Assembly: GCA_934121885.1 (NCBI GenBank)
Contig: CAKOVH010000005.1
Span: forward strand, 1-64,000
DNA length: 64,000 bases
From: an uncultured Clostridia bacterium
GTDB taxonomy: Bacteria; Bacillota; Clostridia; TANB77; CAG-508
Direction: 5' to 3'
Shown piece by piece: positions 28,987-37,727 of the stretch; within the stretch, counting starts at the first letter, position 1; each line of letters begins with the position of its first letter. The notes under the pieces are model-generated. The model saw nothing but the letters and a program-made list of their open reading frames with translations, had not been told where the DNA came from and did no database searches. The position numbers were made by a program, and so were the translations under genes.

Positions 28987-29867
28987 TTTCTTTCCTCCTT
29001 TTGTTTTATATCTTGATATATTTTGCAATATCTTTCATATCTTTCTTTTGATATTTTTTCTTCTTTTAATGCTTCTTTTATCCCACATTTTCCTTCTTTA
29101 ACATGGCTACATCCCACAAACTCACAATTTTGAATATATGGTATAAACTCTATAAAATAGTGGCATAAATTTTCACTTTCAATTTCATATATATCAAATG
29201 TTGAAAATCCTGGTGTATCAGCTATATAGCTATTTTCATTTATTTTATATAAATTAACTTGAGTTGTTGTATTTTTTCCCCTTTTGTTTTTACTGCTTAT
29301 CTGTCCTTCATCTGTTATATCTTTATCAAATAATTTATTAATTAGTGTTGACTTTCCAACACCTGAATTACCTGAAAATGCTGTTGTCTGGTTTTGAAGT
29401 TTAGCTTTTAGCTTGCTTATTCCTTCTCCATCTTTTGCATTTGTTAGAATAACCTCATACCCTATTTTTCTATATGTATTTGAAATATCTAAGCTTACAT
29501 TTTCATCTACTAAATCTATCTTATTTAGACATATAACTGGCTTTATATTTAAGTACTCAGCATATGCTAATTGTTTATCTAGAAGTTCTAAATCAGGTTT
29601 TGGAAGTTTCATTGAAACTACTAAAACGATCTGTGACAGATTTGCCATTTTAGGTCTTTTAACATAATTTACTCTATCTTCAATCTCTTCAATTACACCT
29701 ATTTTCTTTTCTTCATCTACAATTTCTATTTTTACTCTATCTCCTGCAACAGGACTGATTTCGTTATTTTTAAACTTTCCTCTTGCATTACAACTATATA
29801 TTTTATTATTTTCTATTTCAACATTATATAAATTCGAAATATTACTTATTACAATTCCTTTTTGCAA
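28974..29867 (-). CDS. rsgA: Ribosome small-subunit-dependent GTPase RsgA
   Basis: 297 aa, TTG start at 29865-29867 with AGGAGG seven bases upstream. N-terminal OB fold, then a circularly permuted GTPase: NKIDLVD (G4) precedes GNSGVGKSTLIN (G1) and DTPGFSTF (G3). C-terminal zinc knuckle in CEFVGCSHVKEGKC. Tests late 30S assembly. Last bases overlap rpe. Confidence 0.95.
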   Translation of the reverse strand: MQKGIVISNISNLYNVEIENNKIYSCNARGKFKNNEISPVAGDRVKIEIVDEEKKIGVIEEIEDRVNYVKRPKMANLSQIVLVVSMKLPKPDLELLDKQLAYAEYLNIKPVICLNKIDLVDENVSLDISNTYRKIGYEVILTNAKDGEGISKLKAKLQNQTTAFSGNSGVGKSTLINKLFDKDITDEGQISSKNKRGKNTTTQVNLYKINENSYIADTPGFSTFDIYEIESENLCHYFIEFIPYIQNCEFVGCSHVKEGKCGIKEALKEEKISKERYERYCKIYQDIKQKEERKWQK

Positions 29868-29895
29868 TGTTTCCTCCTATAATTTAGTTTATAAT

Positions 29896-29924
29896 ATTCT
29901 ATCACATTTACATAGTAATTTCAA
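29896..29924 (-). promoter_or_regulatory. rsgA-rpe promoter
   Basis: TTGAAA (29919-29924), 17-bp spacer, TAGAAT (29896-29901), lying after the prkC terminator. Confidence 0.7.
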
Positions 29925-29932
29925 AATATTTT

Positions 29933-29980
29933 TAGCTAAAAAAGAAGCAGCAATTATAATTTGCTACTTCTTTTTAGCTA
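29933..29980 (-). terminator. prkC operon terminator
   Basis: Long stem TAGCTAAAAAGAAG..AGCAA/TTGCT..CTTCTTTTTTAGCTA, separating prkC from rsgA. Confidence 0.8.
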
Positions 29981-31960
29981 ATCAATATTTAATACTGGTT
30001 TATCTACATTTAGGTTAAATTGTTTAGTAACCTTTCTTATACCGTTAATAAATACTTTTACTTCAATTGTACCTTTTCCAGATACCGTTATATTTATATT
30101 TTCAGTGTCTTTTCTTACATCTTCTTTATATACATTATCTCCATCTGCTGTTACTTGTACATTTACTGTTGAAACACTTATTGTTGGATCAGTTATATTT
30201 GCTGTTTCATCAGCTTTTATTTCCTCTTTTATTAATGACTTCAAGTTAATGTTTATTGTCCCTTCTTTAAGTGCTTGTATTTTATTTACTGTTAATGTAA
30301 CCTTTGAACCGTCTTTTACTTCTTTTCCAATGTCAATGCTTTGTTTTAATACAATTCCGTCATCTTTTGAAGTGTCTTCTTCGTAAACAACATCTACTTC
30401 AAAGCCTTTTTTAGTAAGTTTTGTTTTTGCATCAGCCTCTTTACTTCCTATAACATTTTCCATTGTAATCATTTTAGCACCTGTGCTAACATATACCTTA
30501 ACTGTTTCACCAGAGTTTGCTTCTGAATCTTGCTCTGGATCTTGTCTTATAACATATCCAGCTTCTACTTTATCACTTGATTCTTCAACTTTTTCTACAT
30601 TTAATGATTGTTCTTCTATTTTATCTTTTGCTTCTTCATATTTTAGACCAACAACTTTTGGAACTTTCTTTATGTCTGTTCCTTTGCTTATAACAATTTT
30701 TACAATTGAATTTTCTTTTATCATATAATTTTCCATATAAACAGGGTCTTGAGAAATTACTTTTCCTGCTTCAACATTTCTGTCGTACTGTTCTTCTATT
30801 TGTAATGATAAACTGCTTCCATTTGCCTTTGCCTTTGCTTCTTCCTCTGTCATTGATACAAAGTTTGGAAGTTTTACATCTCTTCCTTTTCCTTTATTTA
30901 GTAAAGCTTTCGTAGCAAAAAATCCCACAATTGGTATTGTAATTAATAAAACTGCAATTATTATATATTTTATTGCTGGATATTTCTTAAATACAGATTC
31001 TTTTTTATTGTTCTTTTCTTTACCTTCATCCTTTTTGCTACTATTTTCGCTTTTTATTTCTTCACTAGGTAATGTTGATAATACCTGTGTATATCCATTC
31101 ATATTATCGTTATTTTCTTTTACAAAATGTCCCTCTGGATTTTTTAGCGCCATACTTAAATCCTTAAGCATTTCTGTTGCTGATTGATATCTTAAGTTTG
31201 TATCCTTTTGCATTGCTTTTAGTATAATTTTGTTTACTGCAAATGGAATTGATGGATTTAGTTTAATTGGTTCCACCGGTTTTTCTTGCATATGTTTTAA
31301 TGCAATTGATACTGGTGTATCGGCATCAAAAGGAACTCTTCCTGTAAGCATTTCATACATTACGATTCCTAATGAGTATAAATCCGATTTTGCGTCTGTA
31401 AATCCACCTCTTGCGTGTTCTGGTGAGAAATAATGAACTGAACCAATAGTTGTTCCAAAAGCTGTAATTGTTGAATTTGAAACAGCTTTTGCAATTCCAA
31501 AGTCTGTAACTTTAGCAATTCCATCTTCTGTAATAATTATATTGTGTGGTTTAATATCTCTATGTATGATATTATTTTTATGAGCTGTTTCTAGTGCAGA
31601 TGCAATTTGAATAGCAATATTTAAAGACCACTTCCAAGGTAAAACTCCATCTTCATCAATAATTTGTTTTAATGTTTTACCCTGAATTAGTTCCATTACA
31701 ATATAGTATATATTTCCTTCACTTCCAACATCATAAATAGATACAATATTTGGGTGTGTAAGACTTGCTGCTGATTGTGCTTCTATATTAAATCTTCTAA
31801 TAAATTCATTATCTGTTGTAAATTCATCTTTTAATACTTTTATTGCTACATTTCTTTTTAATGTTAAGTCTTTTGCTTTATATACTGTTGCCATTCCACC
31901 ATTCCCGATTTTTTCTATCATTTCATAGCGGTTTCCTATTATTTTACCTTCTAAATCCAT
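29978..31960 (-). CDS. prkC: PASTA-domain Ser/Thr protein kinase (PrkC/Stk1)
   Basis: 660 aa. The cytosolic kinase domain (about 10-270) has GNGGMATVYKA glycine loop, HRDIKPHNIII catalytic loop and DFGIAKA. A Lys/Glu/Asn-rich juxtamembrane region and one transmembrane helix (about 332-352) lead to three extracellular PASTA repeats (about 363-560), which bind muropeptides/lipid II in this family. An additional C-terminal beta-rich domain ends the protein. Controls cell wall growth and germination. 13 bases after its phosphatase partner. Confidence 0.95.
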   Translation of the reverse strand: MDLEGKIIGNRYEMIEKIGNGGMATVYKAKDLTLKRNVAIKVLKDEFTTDNEFIRRFNIEAQSAASLTHPNIVSIYDVGSEGNIYYIVMELIQGKTLKQIIDEDGVLPWKWSLNIAIQIASALETAHKNNIIHRDIKPHNIIITEDGIAKVTDFGIAKAVSNSTITAFGTTIGSVHYFSPEHARGGFTDAKSDLYSLGIVMYEMLTGRVPFDADTPVSIALKHMQEKPVEPIKLNPSIPFAVNKIILKAMQKDTNLRYQSATEMLKDLSMALKNPEGHFVKENNDNMNGYTQVLSTLPSEEIKSENSSKKDEGKEKNNKKESVFKKYPAIKYIIIAVLLITIPIVGFFATKALLNKGKGRDVKLPNFVSMTEEEAKAKANGSSLSLQIEEQYDRNVEAGKVISQDPVYMENYMIKENSIVKIVISKGTDIKKVPKVVGLKYEEAKDKIEEQSLNVEKVEESSDKVEAGYVIRQDPEQDSEANSGETVKVYVSTGAKMITMENVIGSKEADAKTKLTKKGFEVDVVYEEDTSKDDGIVLKQSIDIGKEVKDGSKVTLTVNKIQALKEGTININLKSLIKEEIKADETANITDPTISVSTVNVQVTADGDNVYKEDVRKDTENINITVSGKGTIEVKVFINGIRKVTKQFNLNVDKPVLNID

Positions 31961-31973
31961 TAAATTTCTCCCC

Positions 31974-32696
31974 TTACATTATAATTACAACTGTGATATT
32001 ATCATAGCCTCCAGCATTTCTCGCTTCTTCTATTAAAATATCTGCTGCATTTTGTGGATTGTCTTGAATTATATTAAATATTTTTTCCTCTGTTACCATA
32101 TTTGTAAGCCCATCAGAGCACATTATTAAAATATCATTTTTTTCAATATTTCTTGCTCTTATATCAGGCTCTACAAAAGGTGTACATCCAAGTGCTTTTA
32201 TAAGCATATTCTTTTTAGGATGAACATTTGCTTCTTCTCTAGTTATGGTTCCATCCTCTACAAGTTTTTGCACATAGCTATGATCCTTTGTAAGTTTTCT
32301 CATAACACCTTTTCGTATTCTATAAATTCTACTATCTCCTATATGTCCAATATATGCTTTATTATTATATATTAAACAAATCTCTAAAGTAGTACCCATT
32401 CCTTCTAATTCTTCTACTTCTTTTGATTTATCAAATACGACTTTATTTGCGTATATTGCAGCTTGTCTTACAAGCTCTAGTATTCTTTCTTTTAAGCCTT
32501 CTGTTTTTTGGAAATTTAAGTGAACATACTCTTTTACAGCTTCTGTTGCCATTTTACTTGCAATCTCTCCACCTTTGTATCCACCCATTCCATCTGCTAA
32601 AATATATAATTGTAAATCACTATCACTTGATGGAATATAGTAATAATCTTGGTTTTGTTCTCTTATTTTTCCAATATCTGATTTGGCAAAAACCAT
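31974..32696 (-). CDS. prpC: PP2C-type Ser/Thr phosphatase (Stp1/PrpC)
   Basis: 240 aa. Metal-binding motifs ADGMGGYKGGEIAS, GHIGDSRIYRI, CSDGLTNMV and GGYDNITVVII occur in the PP2C order. Dephosphorylates targets of the adjacent PASTA kinase. Three bases separate it from rlmN. Confidence 0.95.
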   Translation of the reverse strand: MVFAKSDIGKIREQNQDYYYIPSSDSDLQLYILADGMGGYKGGEIASKMATEAVKEYVHLNFQKTEGLKERILELVRQAAIYANKVVFDKSKEVEELEGMGTTLEICLIYNNKAYIGHIGDSRIYRIRKGVMRKLTKDHSYVQKLVEDGTITREEANVHPKKNMLIKALGCTPFVEPDIRARNIEKNDILIMCSDGLTNMVTEEKIFNIIQDNPQNAADILIEEARNAGGYDNITVVIIM

Positions 32697-32699
32697 ATT

Positions 32700-33737
32700 T
32701 TACTGTTCCTCCTGATTTTTTAAATTCTTTCTTCTTAATTGCCCACATGCTGCATCAATATCAGAACCTAACTCTCTACGAATTGTTGCAACAATTCCAT
32801 TATCATTTAAATAATCTCTAAATTTTATAATATTTTCATTTGTACTTTTTGTATATTTTCCGTTTTCTATTTTATTAATTGGTATTAAATTTACATGACA
32901 TAGCATACCTTTTAATAGTTTTACAAGTTCTTTTGCGTCTTCTAAATTATCATTATTATCTTTTGCTAAAGCATATTCAAATGATATTCTTTTATTAGTT
33001 TTCGCGATATAATCTTTGCAAGCCTTCATTAGTTCTTCAATAGGATACCTTTGGTTTATAGGCATCATACTGCTTCTTTTTTCATTACTTGTTGCATGTA
33101 ATGAAATTGAAAGGGTACATTGTAAATCTTCATTTGCAAAATCATAAATCCTTGGAACTAATCCACTTGTGGAAACACTAATATGTCTTGCACCTATATT
33201 TAATCCCTTTTGATTATTTATAATTCTAATAGCTTTCATTACATTATCATAATTATCAAAAGGCTCTCCAATTCCCATAAATACTATATTTGATATTTTA
33301 TCTCCAATATCTTGTTCAACTGCAAGTATTTGTTCCACAATTTCCCCACTTGATAAACTTCTTACAAATTGAATTCCTGTTGAGGCACAAAATTTGCATC
33401 CCATTTTACATCCAATTTGTGATGAAACACATACTGTTTTACCATGATGATATTCCATTAAAACAGTTTCTATTGCATTTCCATCTAGTACATCAAATAA
33501 GTATTTTTTAGTTCCATCTGATGATTCTTGTTTTCTTAATATTTTATAATTGCACATTGTGTAGTTTTCTTTTAATTTTTCTCTTAGTTCCACAGATAAA
33601 TTTGTCATTTCATCAAATTCTTTTACTTTGTCTACATATATCCATTTAAAAATCTGTTCTGCACGATACTTTTTTTCTCCAATTGCAACTAATTCTTCTT
33701 TTAATTCTTCTAAATTATAATCTTTTATATTTTTCAT
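32700..33737 (-). CDS. rlmN: 23S rRNA (adenine(2503)-C(2))-methyltransferase / dual-specificity RlmN
   Basis: 345 aa radical SAM enzyme. Cluster cysteines in GCKMGCKFCAST, SAM-binding FMGIGEPFDNYDN, and the methyl-carrying cysteine in DIDAACGQL near the C-terminus. Modifies A2503 of 23S rRNA and A37 of some tRNAs. First gene of rlmN-prpC-prkC, a standard Firmicutes order. Confidence 0.95.
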   Translation of the reverse strand: MKNIKDYNLEELKEELVAIGEKKYRAEQIFKWIYVDKVKEFDEMTNLSVELREKLKENYTMCNYKILRKQESSDGTKKYLFDVLDGNAIETVLMEYHHGKTVCVSSQIGCKMGCKFCASTGIQFVRSLSSGEIVEQILAVEQDIGDKISNIVFMGIGEPFDNYDNVMKAIRIINNQKGLNIGARHISVSTSGLVPRIYDFANEDLQCTLSISLHATSNEKRSSMMPINQRYPIEELMKACKDYIAKTNKRISFEYALAKDNNDNLEDAKELVKLLKGMLCHVNLIPINKIENGKYTKSTNENIIKFRDYLNDNGIVATIRRELGSDIDAACGQLRRKNLKNQEEQ

Positions 33738-33808
33738 ATTCTATCTTTCTATTTTTTTCATATTTATATCATATTAGTATCCTTTTTTCAAGTATTTATG
33801 CAATCTTA

Positions 33809-34517
33809 CTACTTTTCAAAAGGAACTCTTTTAAACTCTTCTAGTCTTACTTTGTATGCTTCTATACAATCTTCTTCAAATGCTAATTTTGGTTCTTCTA
33901 CTCCTAGTAACTCTATTATTTTTTTAGTAAATAAAGGATTTAAAATAAGTAATGGTCCTGTTAAATATGTTCCAAAGAAATTATTTTTTCTTATTCCCTC
34001 ATACTTACATTCTGGGTTTATTCCTATTCCTTTTTCTACTTCTAAGAAATAATTATTATCTATATTTCCATACATCATTGTAAATTGACTTTTAAATCCA
34101 ACTACTTCTATATCCTCAAATTTTCCTGTAAATAGGCTATTATGTCTGTGCATCATGTCTCTTTTTGCATATACATCAAATATTCCGAAGTGCATCTATT
34201 TTACTTTCATCTTCATTTTCTATATATTTTCCAAATATCTCTAAAGCATTTCCTGTACAAAGAAATACCACACCTTTTTCTATTAATTCGTTTATTTTTT
34301 CTTTATATGGCATTAATTTTTTTATTACTTTTTCTTGTGTTCTTTCTGTCATTGCCCCCATATATATAAATTTTATATCTTCATTTAAAAATGCTGGTTC
34401 ATCTTCTATTGATGTTTCTATATATTCCTCATTTGGAAGACATTTTTTTAAGTATTTTATATTACTTATATCTCCAAATAAGTTGCAAAACTCTGGGAAT
34501 AATATTTCTATTTTCAT
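33809..34517 (-). CDS. gatD: Lipid II isoglutaminyl synthase glutamine amidotransferase subunit GatD, +1 frameshift at a CGG codon
   Basis: Starts at ATG 34515-34517 (MKIEILFPEFCNLFGD) after AAGGGAG. Nucleophile Cys in VVFLCTGNALE. The frame reads GCA CTT CGG AAT ATT TGA and ends at 34176, while the rest of the family (IFDVYAKRDMMHRHNSL..) is in the +1 frame. Dropping the C at 34187 gives GCA CTT GGA ATA TTT, i.e. DALGIFDVY, and a 235-aa protein of normal GatD length. With MurT it amidates the D-Glu of lipid II. The segment GTYLTGPLL occupies the place where I would look for the catalytic His; I cannot confirm that residue. Follows murT by 19 bases. Confidence 0.88.
34184..34187 (-). other. 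Candidate programmed +1 frameshift site CGGA (gatD)
   Basis: In-frame CGG at 34185-34187, next base A; context CTT CGG AAT. The downstream frame continues with GGA ATA TTT. Confidence 0.78.
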
Positions 34518-34536
34518 GTATAAATTTTCTCCCTTC

Positions 34537-35910
34537 CTATTTTTCTTCATTTATAATTTCTTCAACTTTTTCTTTTACTTTATCTCTTAAATGAATTGTA
34601 TAAATATCGTATAAAATATATATAGTATCTATTCCGTCTAGCTGTATATTGCTTGCTGCTTCTATTTCGTCTCGCATATGAATAATTTTTTCTTTTGGTA
34701 TATCTGCCATTTGTAATCTTACATATGTGTCTAAATGTCTTACACCTGTTGTTATTATTTGTTTTATACTTTCGTCATTTAAAAATTCGTAATCTGTATC
34801 ATAATGCCATGTTATATTTTCTGAACTTTCAAGAGCATCATGAAAGTCATCTAATATTAATATAACTGCTTTATTTCCAGGCTCTTTCTTTATATAATCA
34901 AATACTCTTGAACATGCAATAGGATTCATTCCTTTTGCTAAATGTGTTACTATCTTTTTATCTTTAACTGTTTCTTCTGCAAATCTTGTTTCTACAACTT
35001 TTTGTTTCTTTAAAGAATTATTGATTTTTTCAGCGTCAAATCCTAATTCTCTTAACAAACTTATTGTAGCTACCATATTGTATATGTTTATAATTCCATC
35101 TGTAATTAAATCATAAATTTCTTCACTTTCACCAATCTTCATTGTCATCTTTTTATTTTCTAAATCAATTTTAGTAATTTCATAATTAATTTTTGGTGAA
35201 CCAAAATCACAGTTTTCACAGTGTGCTCTTCCTATATGATGGTATCTTACATAATCATATTTTAACTTTCCATTACATTTAGGGCAAACTACAATATCTC
35301 TTACAATGTTTTGGCATTCATCTGTATCTGTATCTAGTCTATCAATTCCAAAATATACTCTATCATTTTCTGGTGCAATATTTCCAGAAATTAAATCATC
35401 ACCATTTAAAATAAGTTTTGTTTCTTTTGGTATATATTTTGTAAGTATATCTGCTATAAATTCTGCATGAGCATTTCTAAGCATTGAGTCACGGAATAAA
35501 TTTGTACAAACTAAATATGTTGGTGTTAAATATGGATATACTTTATTTGCACTTCTTTCATCTACTTCTAGTACTGCTATTTGTTTTTTAGTTTTACCTC
35601 TAAGGTTTGCCCCTTTTATAAATGCTGTTGCAACACCTGATGCAACATTAGAGCCTAATTTATTATCTATATAATCATATCCATTATCTTTTAAAACATC
35701 TTCTATCATATTACATACTGTTGTTTTTCCATTTGTACCTGTTACGGCAATAACCGTTTCAGGCTTGTCTATTCTTGCTATAAAATCTGGGCATACAGTT
35801 ATTGCGAATTTTCCTGGAAAATATGTTGCATTCTTTCTTAGTAATTTTAATAATATTGTTCCTGCTTTTGCTCCCCATAGAGCTATATAAAATTTTAAAT
35901 TTTTCTTCAT
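34537..35910 (-). CDS. murT: Lipid II isoglutaminyl synthase (glutamine-hydrolysing) subunit MurT
   Basis: 457 aa from ATG 35908-35910 (MKKNLKFYIALWGAK), preceded by an AGAGAGG site. Mur-ligase ATP loop VTGTNGKTT near residue 58, the MurT-specific four-cysteine zinc ribbon (CPKCNGKL..HCENCDFG) inserted in the central domain, and a C-terminal DUF1727-like domain. Activates the alpha-carboxylate of D-Glu in lipid II for amidation with ammonia from GatD. Intact, which argues that its obligate partner GatD is functional. Confidence 0.94.
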   Translation of the reverse strand: MKKNLKFYIALWGAKAGTILLKLLRKNATYFPGKFAITVCPDFIARIDKPETVIAVTGTNGKTTVCNMIEDVLKDNGYDYIDNKLGSNVASGVATAFIKGANLRGKTKKQIAVLEVDERSANKVYPYLTPTYLVCTNLFRDSMLRNAHAEFIADILTKYIPKETKLILNGDDLISGNIAPENDRVYFGIDRLDTDTDECQNIVRDIVVCPKCNGKLKYDYVRYHHIGRAHCENCDFGSPKINYEITKIDLENKKMTMKIGESEEIYDLITDGIINIYNMVATISLLRELGFDAEKINNSLKKQKVVETRFAEETVKDKKIVTHLAKGMNPIACSRVFDYIKKEPGNKAVILILDDFHDALESSENITWHYDTDYEFLNDESIKQIITTGVRHLDTYVRLQMADIPKEKIIHMRDEIEAASNIQLDGIDTIYILYDIYTIHLRDKVKEKVEEIINEEK

Positions 35911-35996
35911 ATTTTTAGTCCTCTCTGTTTTATACATTTTCACATATATTTTATACATATTTTATGTATTTATCAAGTATTTAAGGTCAAAAAATA

Positions 35997-36036
35997 AAAC
36001 CTAAGTTACTAATTTTAATTTAGTAACTTAGGTTTT
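35997..36036 (-). terminator. Terminator of the ectB-like gene
   Basis: Perfect 16-bp stem AAACCTAAGTTACTAA/TTAGTAACTTAGGTTT with T-rich flanks on both strands. Confidence 0.85.
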
Positions 36037-36037
36037 T

Positions 36038-37288
36038 CTATTTCAAAATTTCTTTTATTGATTCTTTTACTATTTCTAGTCCTTTTAATAATAGTTCATC
36101 TTCTATTACAAGTGATGGCATTATTTTTAATACAGAATCATAACTTCCTGCAAGTTCAATTATTAACTTCTTTTCAAAGCATTTATCAAGCACTGCTCTT
36201 GCAAGTTTTCCGTCGTTAAATTCTATTCCCCAGCTTAAACCTATTCCTCTTATTTCCATTCCATCTTTTAATAATGGTTTTACTTCTTTTTCAAGATAGT
36301 CCTTTACTATTTTTTCTTTTCTCTTAACTTGTCCTGGAATGTCTTGTTCAACTGTCATCTCAAGCGCTGCAAGTCCTGCTACCATAGATAATTGACATCC
36401 TCTAAATGTTCCATTATGTTCTCCAGGATTAAATACATCTAATTCTCTTTTAAATAATGTTACAGCAAATGGAATTCCGTAACCTCCAATAGATTTTGAC
36501 ATACATACTATATCAGGTATAATGTCTGCTCTTTCAAATGAGAAAAATGTTCCAGATCTAGAACAACCAATTTGAACTTCATCACAAATTAATAATATAT
36601 CGTGTTTATCGCAAAATGCTCTTAAATCTTTTAAAAATTCTTTACTAAATACACGAATTCCACCCTCTTGTTGTACTGTTTCTATAATTATTGCTGCTGG
36701 TTTTTCGTATCCTGAATGGTCATCTGATAACATATTTTCCATATACCCTATTGTATCAAAATTTCCACCCATAGAATATGGTGCTGGTATATGTTCTGTA
36801 AATTGTAATGGAACCCCTGCTCCTGCTCTTGCAGCAGCTTCAGTTGTTAATGCAAGTGCTCCTAAAGTCATTCCATGAAATGCTCCTGTAAATGCCCATA
36901 TGTATGGTCTTTTTTTAACTTTTCTTGCAAGTTTTAGAGCAAGTTCTATAGCATTTGTTCCTGTTGGTCCAGGAAATGCTATTTTATAATCTAAATTACG
37001 TGGTTTTAATATTTTTTCTTCAAAGTAGCTTATAAATTTTTCTTTTGGAACTGCATACATATCTAAAGAATGAACTATTCCATCACTTTGTAAATATTCT
37101 ATTAATTTTTCTTTTATATAATCTGGATTATGTCCATAATTTAATGCTCCTGCTCCATCAAAAAAATCTATATACTCGTTTCCATCTACATCTTTATATA
37201 TAGAGCCTTTTGCATATTTCATTTCAACAGGCCATTTTCTACAATAACTTCTTACATTAGATTCATATTTTTCAAATGTTTCTTTCAT
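36038..37288 (-). CDS. Class III PLP aminotransferase, diaminobutyrate-2-oxoglutarate transaminase (EctB-like)
   Basis: 416 aa. Closely follows the EctB pattern: FFDGAGALNYGHN, HSLDMYAVPK, FPGPTGTNAIE, AFHGMTLGALALT, and the PLP lysine in CMSKSIGGYG. EctB makes L-2,4-diaminobutyrate from aspartate semialdehyde and glutamate. ectA and ectC are not adjacent and the gene stands alone with its own terminator, so ectoine synthesis is not supported here; diaminobutyrate for polyamine or secondary metabolism is possible. Confidence 0.85.
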   Translation of the reverse strand: MKETFEKYESNVRSYCRKWPVEMKYAKGSIYKDVDGNEYIDFFDGAGALNYGHNPDYIKEKLIEYLQSDGIVHSLDMYAVPKEKFISYFEEKILKPRNLDYKIAFPGPTGTNAIELALKLARKVKKRPYIWAFTGAFHGMTLGALALTTEAAARAGAGVPLQFTEHIPAPYSMGGNFDTIGYMENMLSDDHSGYEKPAAIIIETVQQEGGIRVFSKEFLKDLRAFCDKHDILLICDEVQIGCSRSGTFFSFERADIIPDIVCMSKSIGGYGIPFAVTLFKRELDVFNPGEHNGTFRGCQLSMVAGLAALEMTVEQDIPGQVKRKEKIVKDYLEKEVKPLLKDGMEIRGIGLSWGIEFNDGKLARAVLDKCFEKKLIIELAGSYDSVLKIMPSLVIEDELLLKGLEIVKESIKEILK

Positions 37289-37369
37289 AAAATCAACTCC
37301 TTATTCGCACATTTTATTACAACTGCTTGTCTATTACAATAGTATTAATAAAATTTTCACATTAATTTC

Positions 37370-37399
37370 AAAAAGCTGGCAATTTCTTACCAGCTTTTG
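37370..37399 (-). terminator. Terminator
   Basis: Stem AAAAGCTGG/CCAGCTTTT with T on the minus side, after the 81-aa ORF. Confidence 0.75.
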
Positions 37400-37400
37400 C

Positions 37401-37646
37401 TTAACTTTTGAACACCTCATATAGTAAAGCTTCAATGCTTGAAATTCTTCTTTCAAATACTTTATTTGTCATATCGCAAATCTCGTCATACTCAATAAGT
37501 TTTGAAAATTTTTGCATGTTTACTTTATGATTTTGTTCAGTCATCTTTTTTACATTTATTTGTTCTTTTTTTATTTCATCTAATACTACATTTATTTCCA
37601 TAATTAGTTCTTCAAGTGTTTTATCCTTTTTTGATAAATTTGGCAT
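37401..37646 (-). CDS. Hypothetical 81-aa coiled-coil-like protein
   Basis: Highly charged and helical: LEELIMEINVVLDEIKKEQ followed by a second helix ending RRISSIEALLYEVF. No motif recognised. AGAGGTG site upstream of the ATG. Lies 81 bases after aspS with no clear terminator between, so it may be co-transcribed with that gene. Confidence 0.6.
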   Translation of the reverse strand: MPNLSKKDKTLEELIMEINVVLDEIKKEQINVKKMTEQNHKVNMQKFSKLIEYDEICDMTNKVFERRISSIEALLYEVFKS

Positions 37647-37727
37647 ATTATCACCTCTTTAAACAAATTATAAAATAATTGTAGCATATTATCTTATTTC
37701 AATCAATAGTTTTAGCGAAATTTTGTT

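Noticed and set aside
33809..34550. Two separate genes for a glutamine amidotransferase
   Set aside because: The two frames are the halves of one GatD; neither half alone contains the whole domain, and the halves join exactly at the CGG site.
36038..37288. Ectoine biosynthesis cluster
   Set aside because: Only the EctB-like gene is present; neighbours are unrelated.
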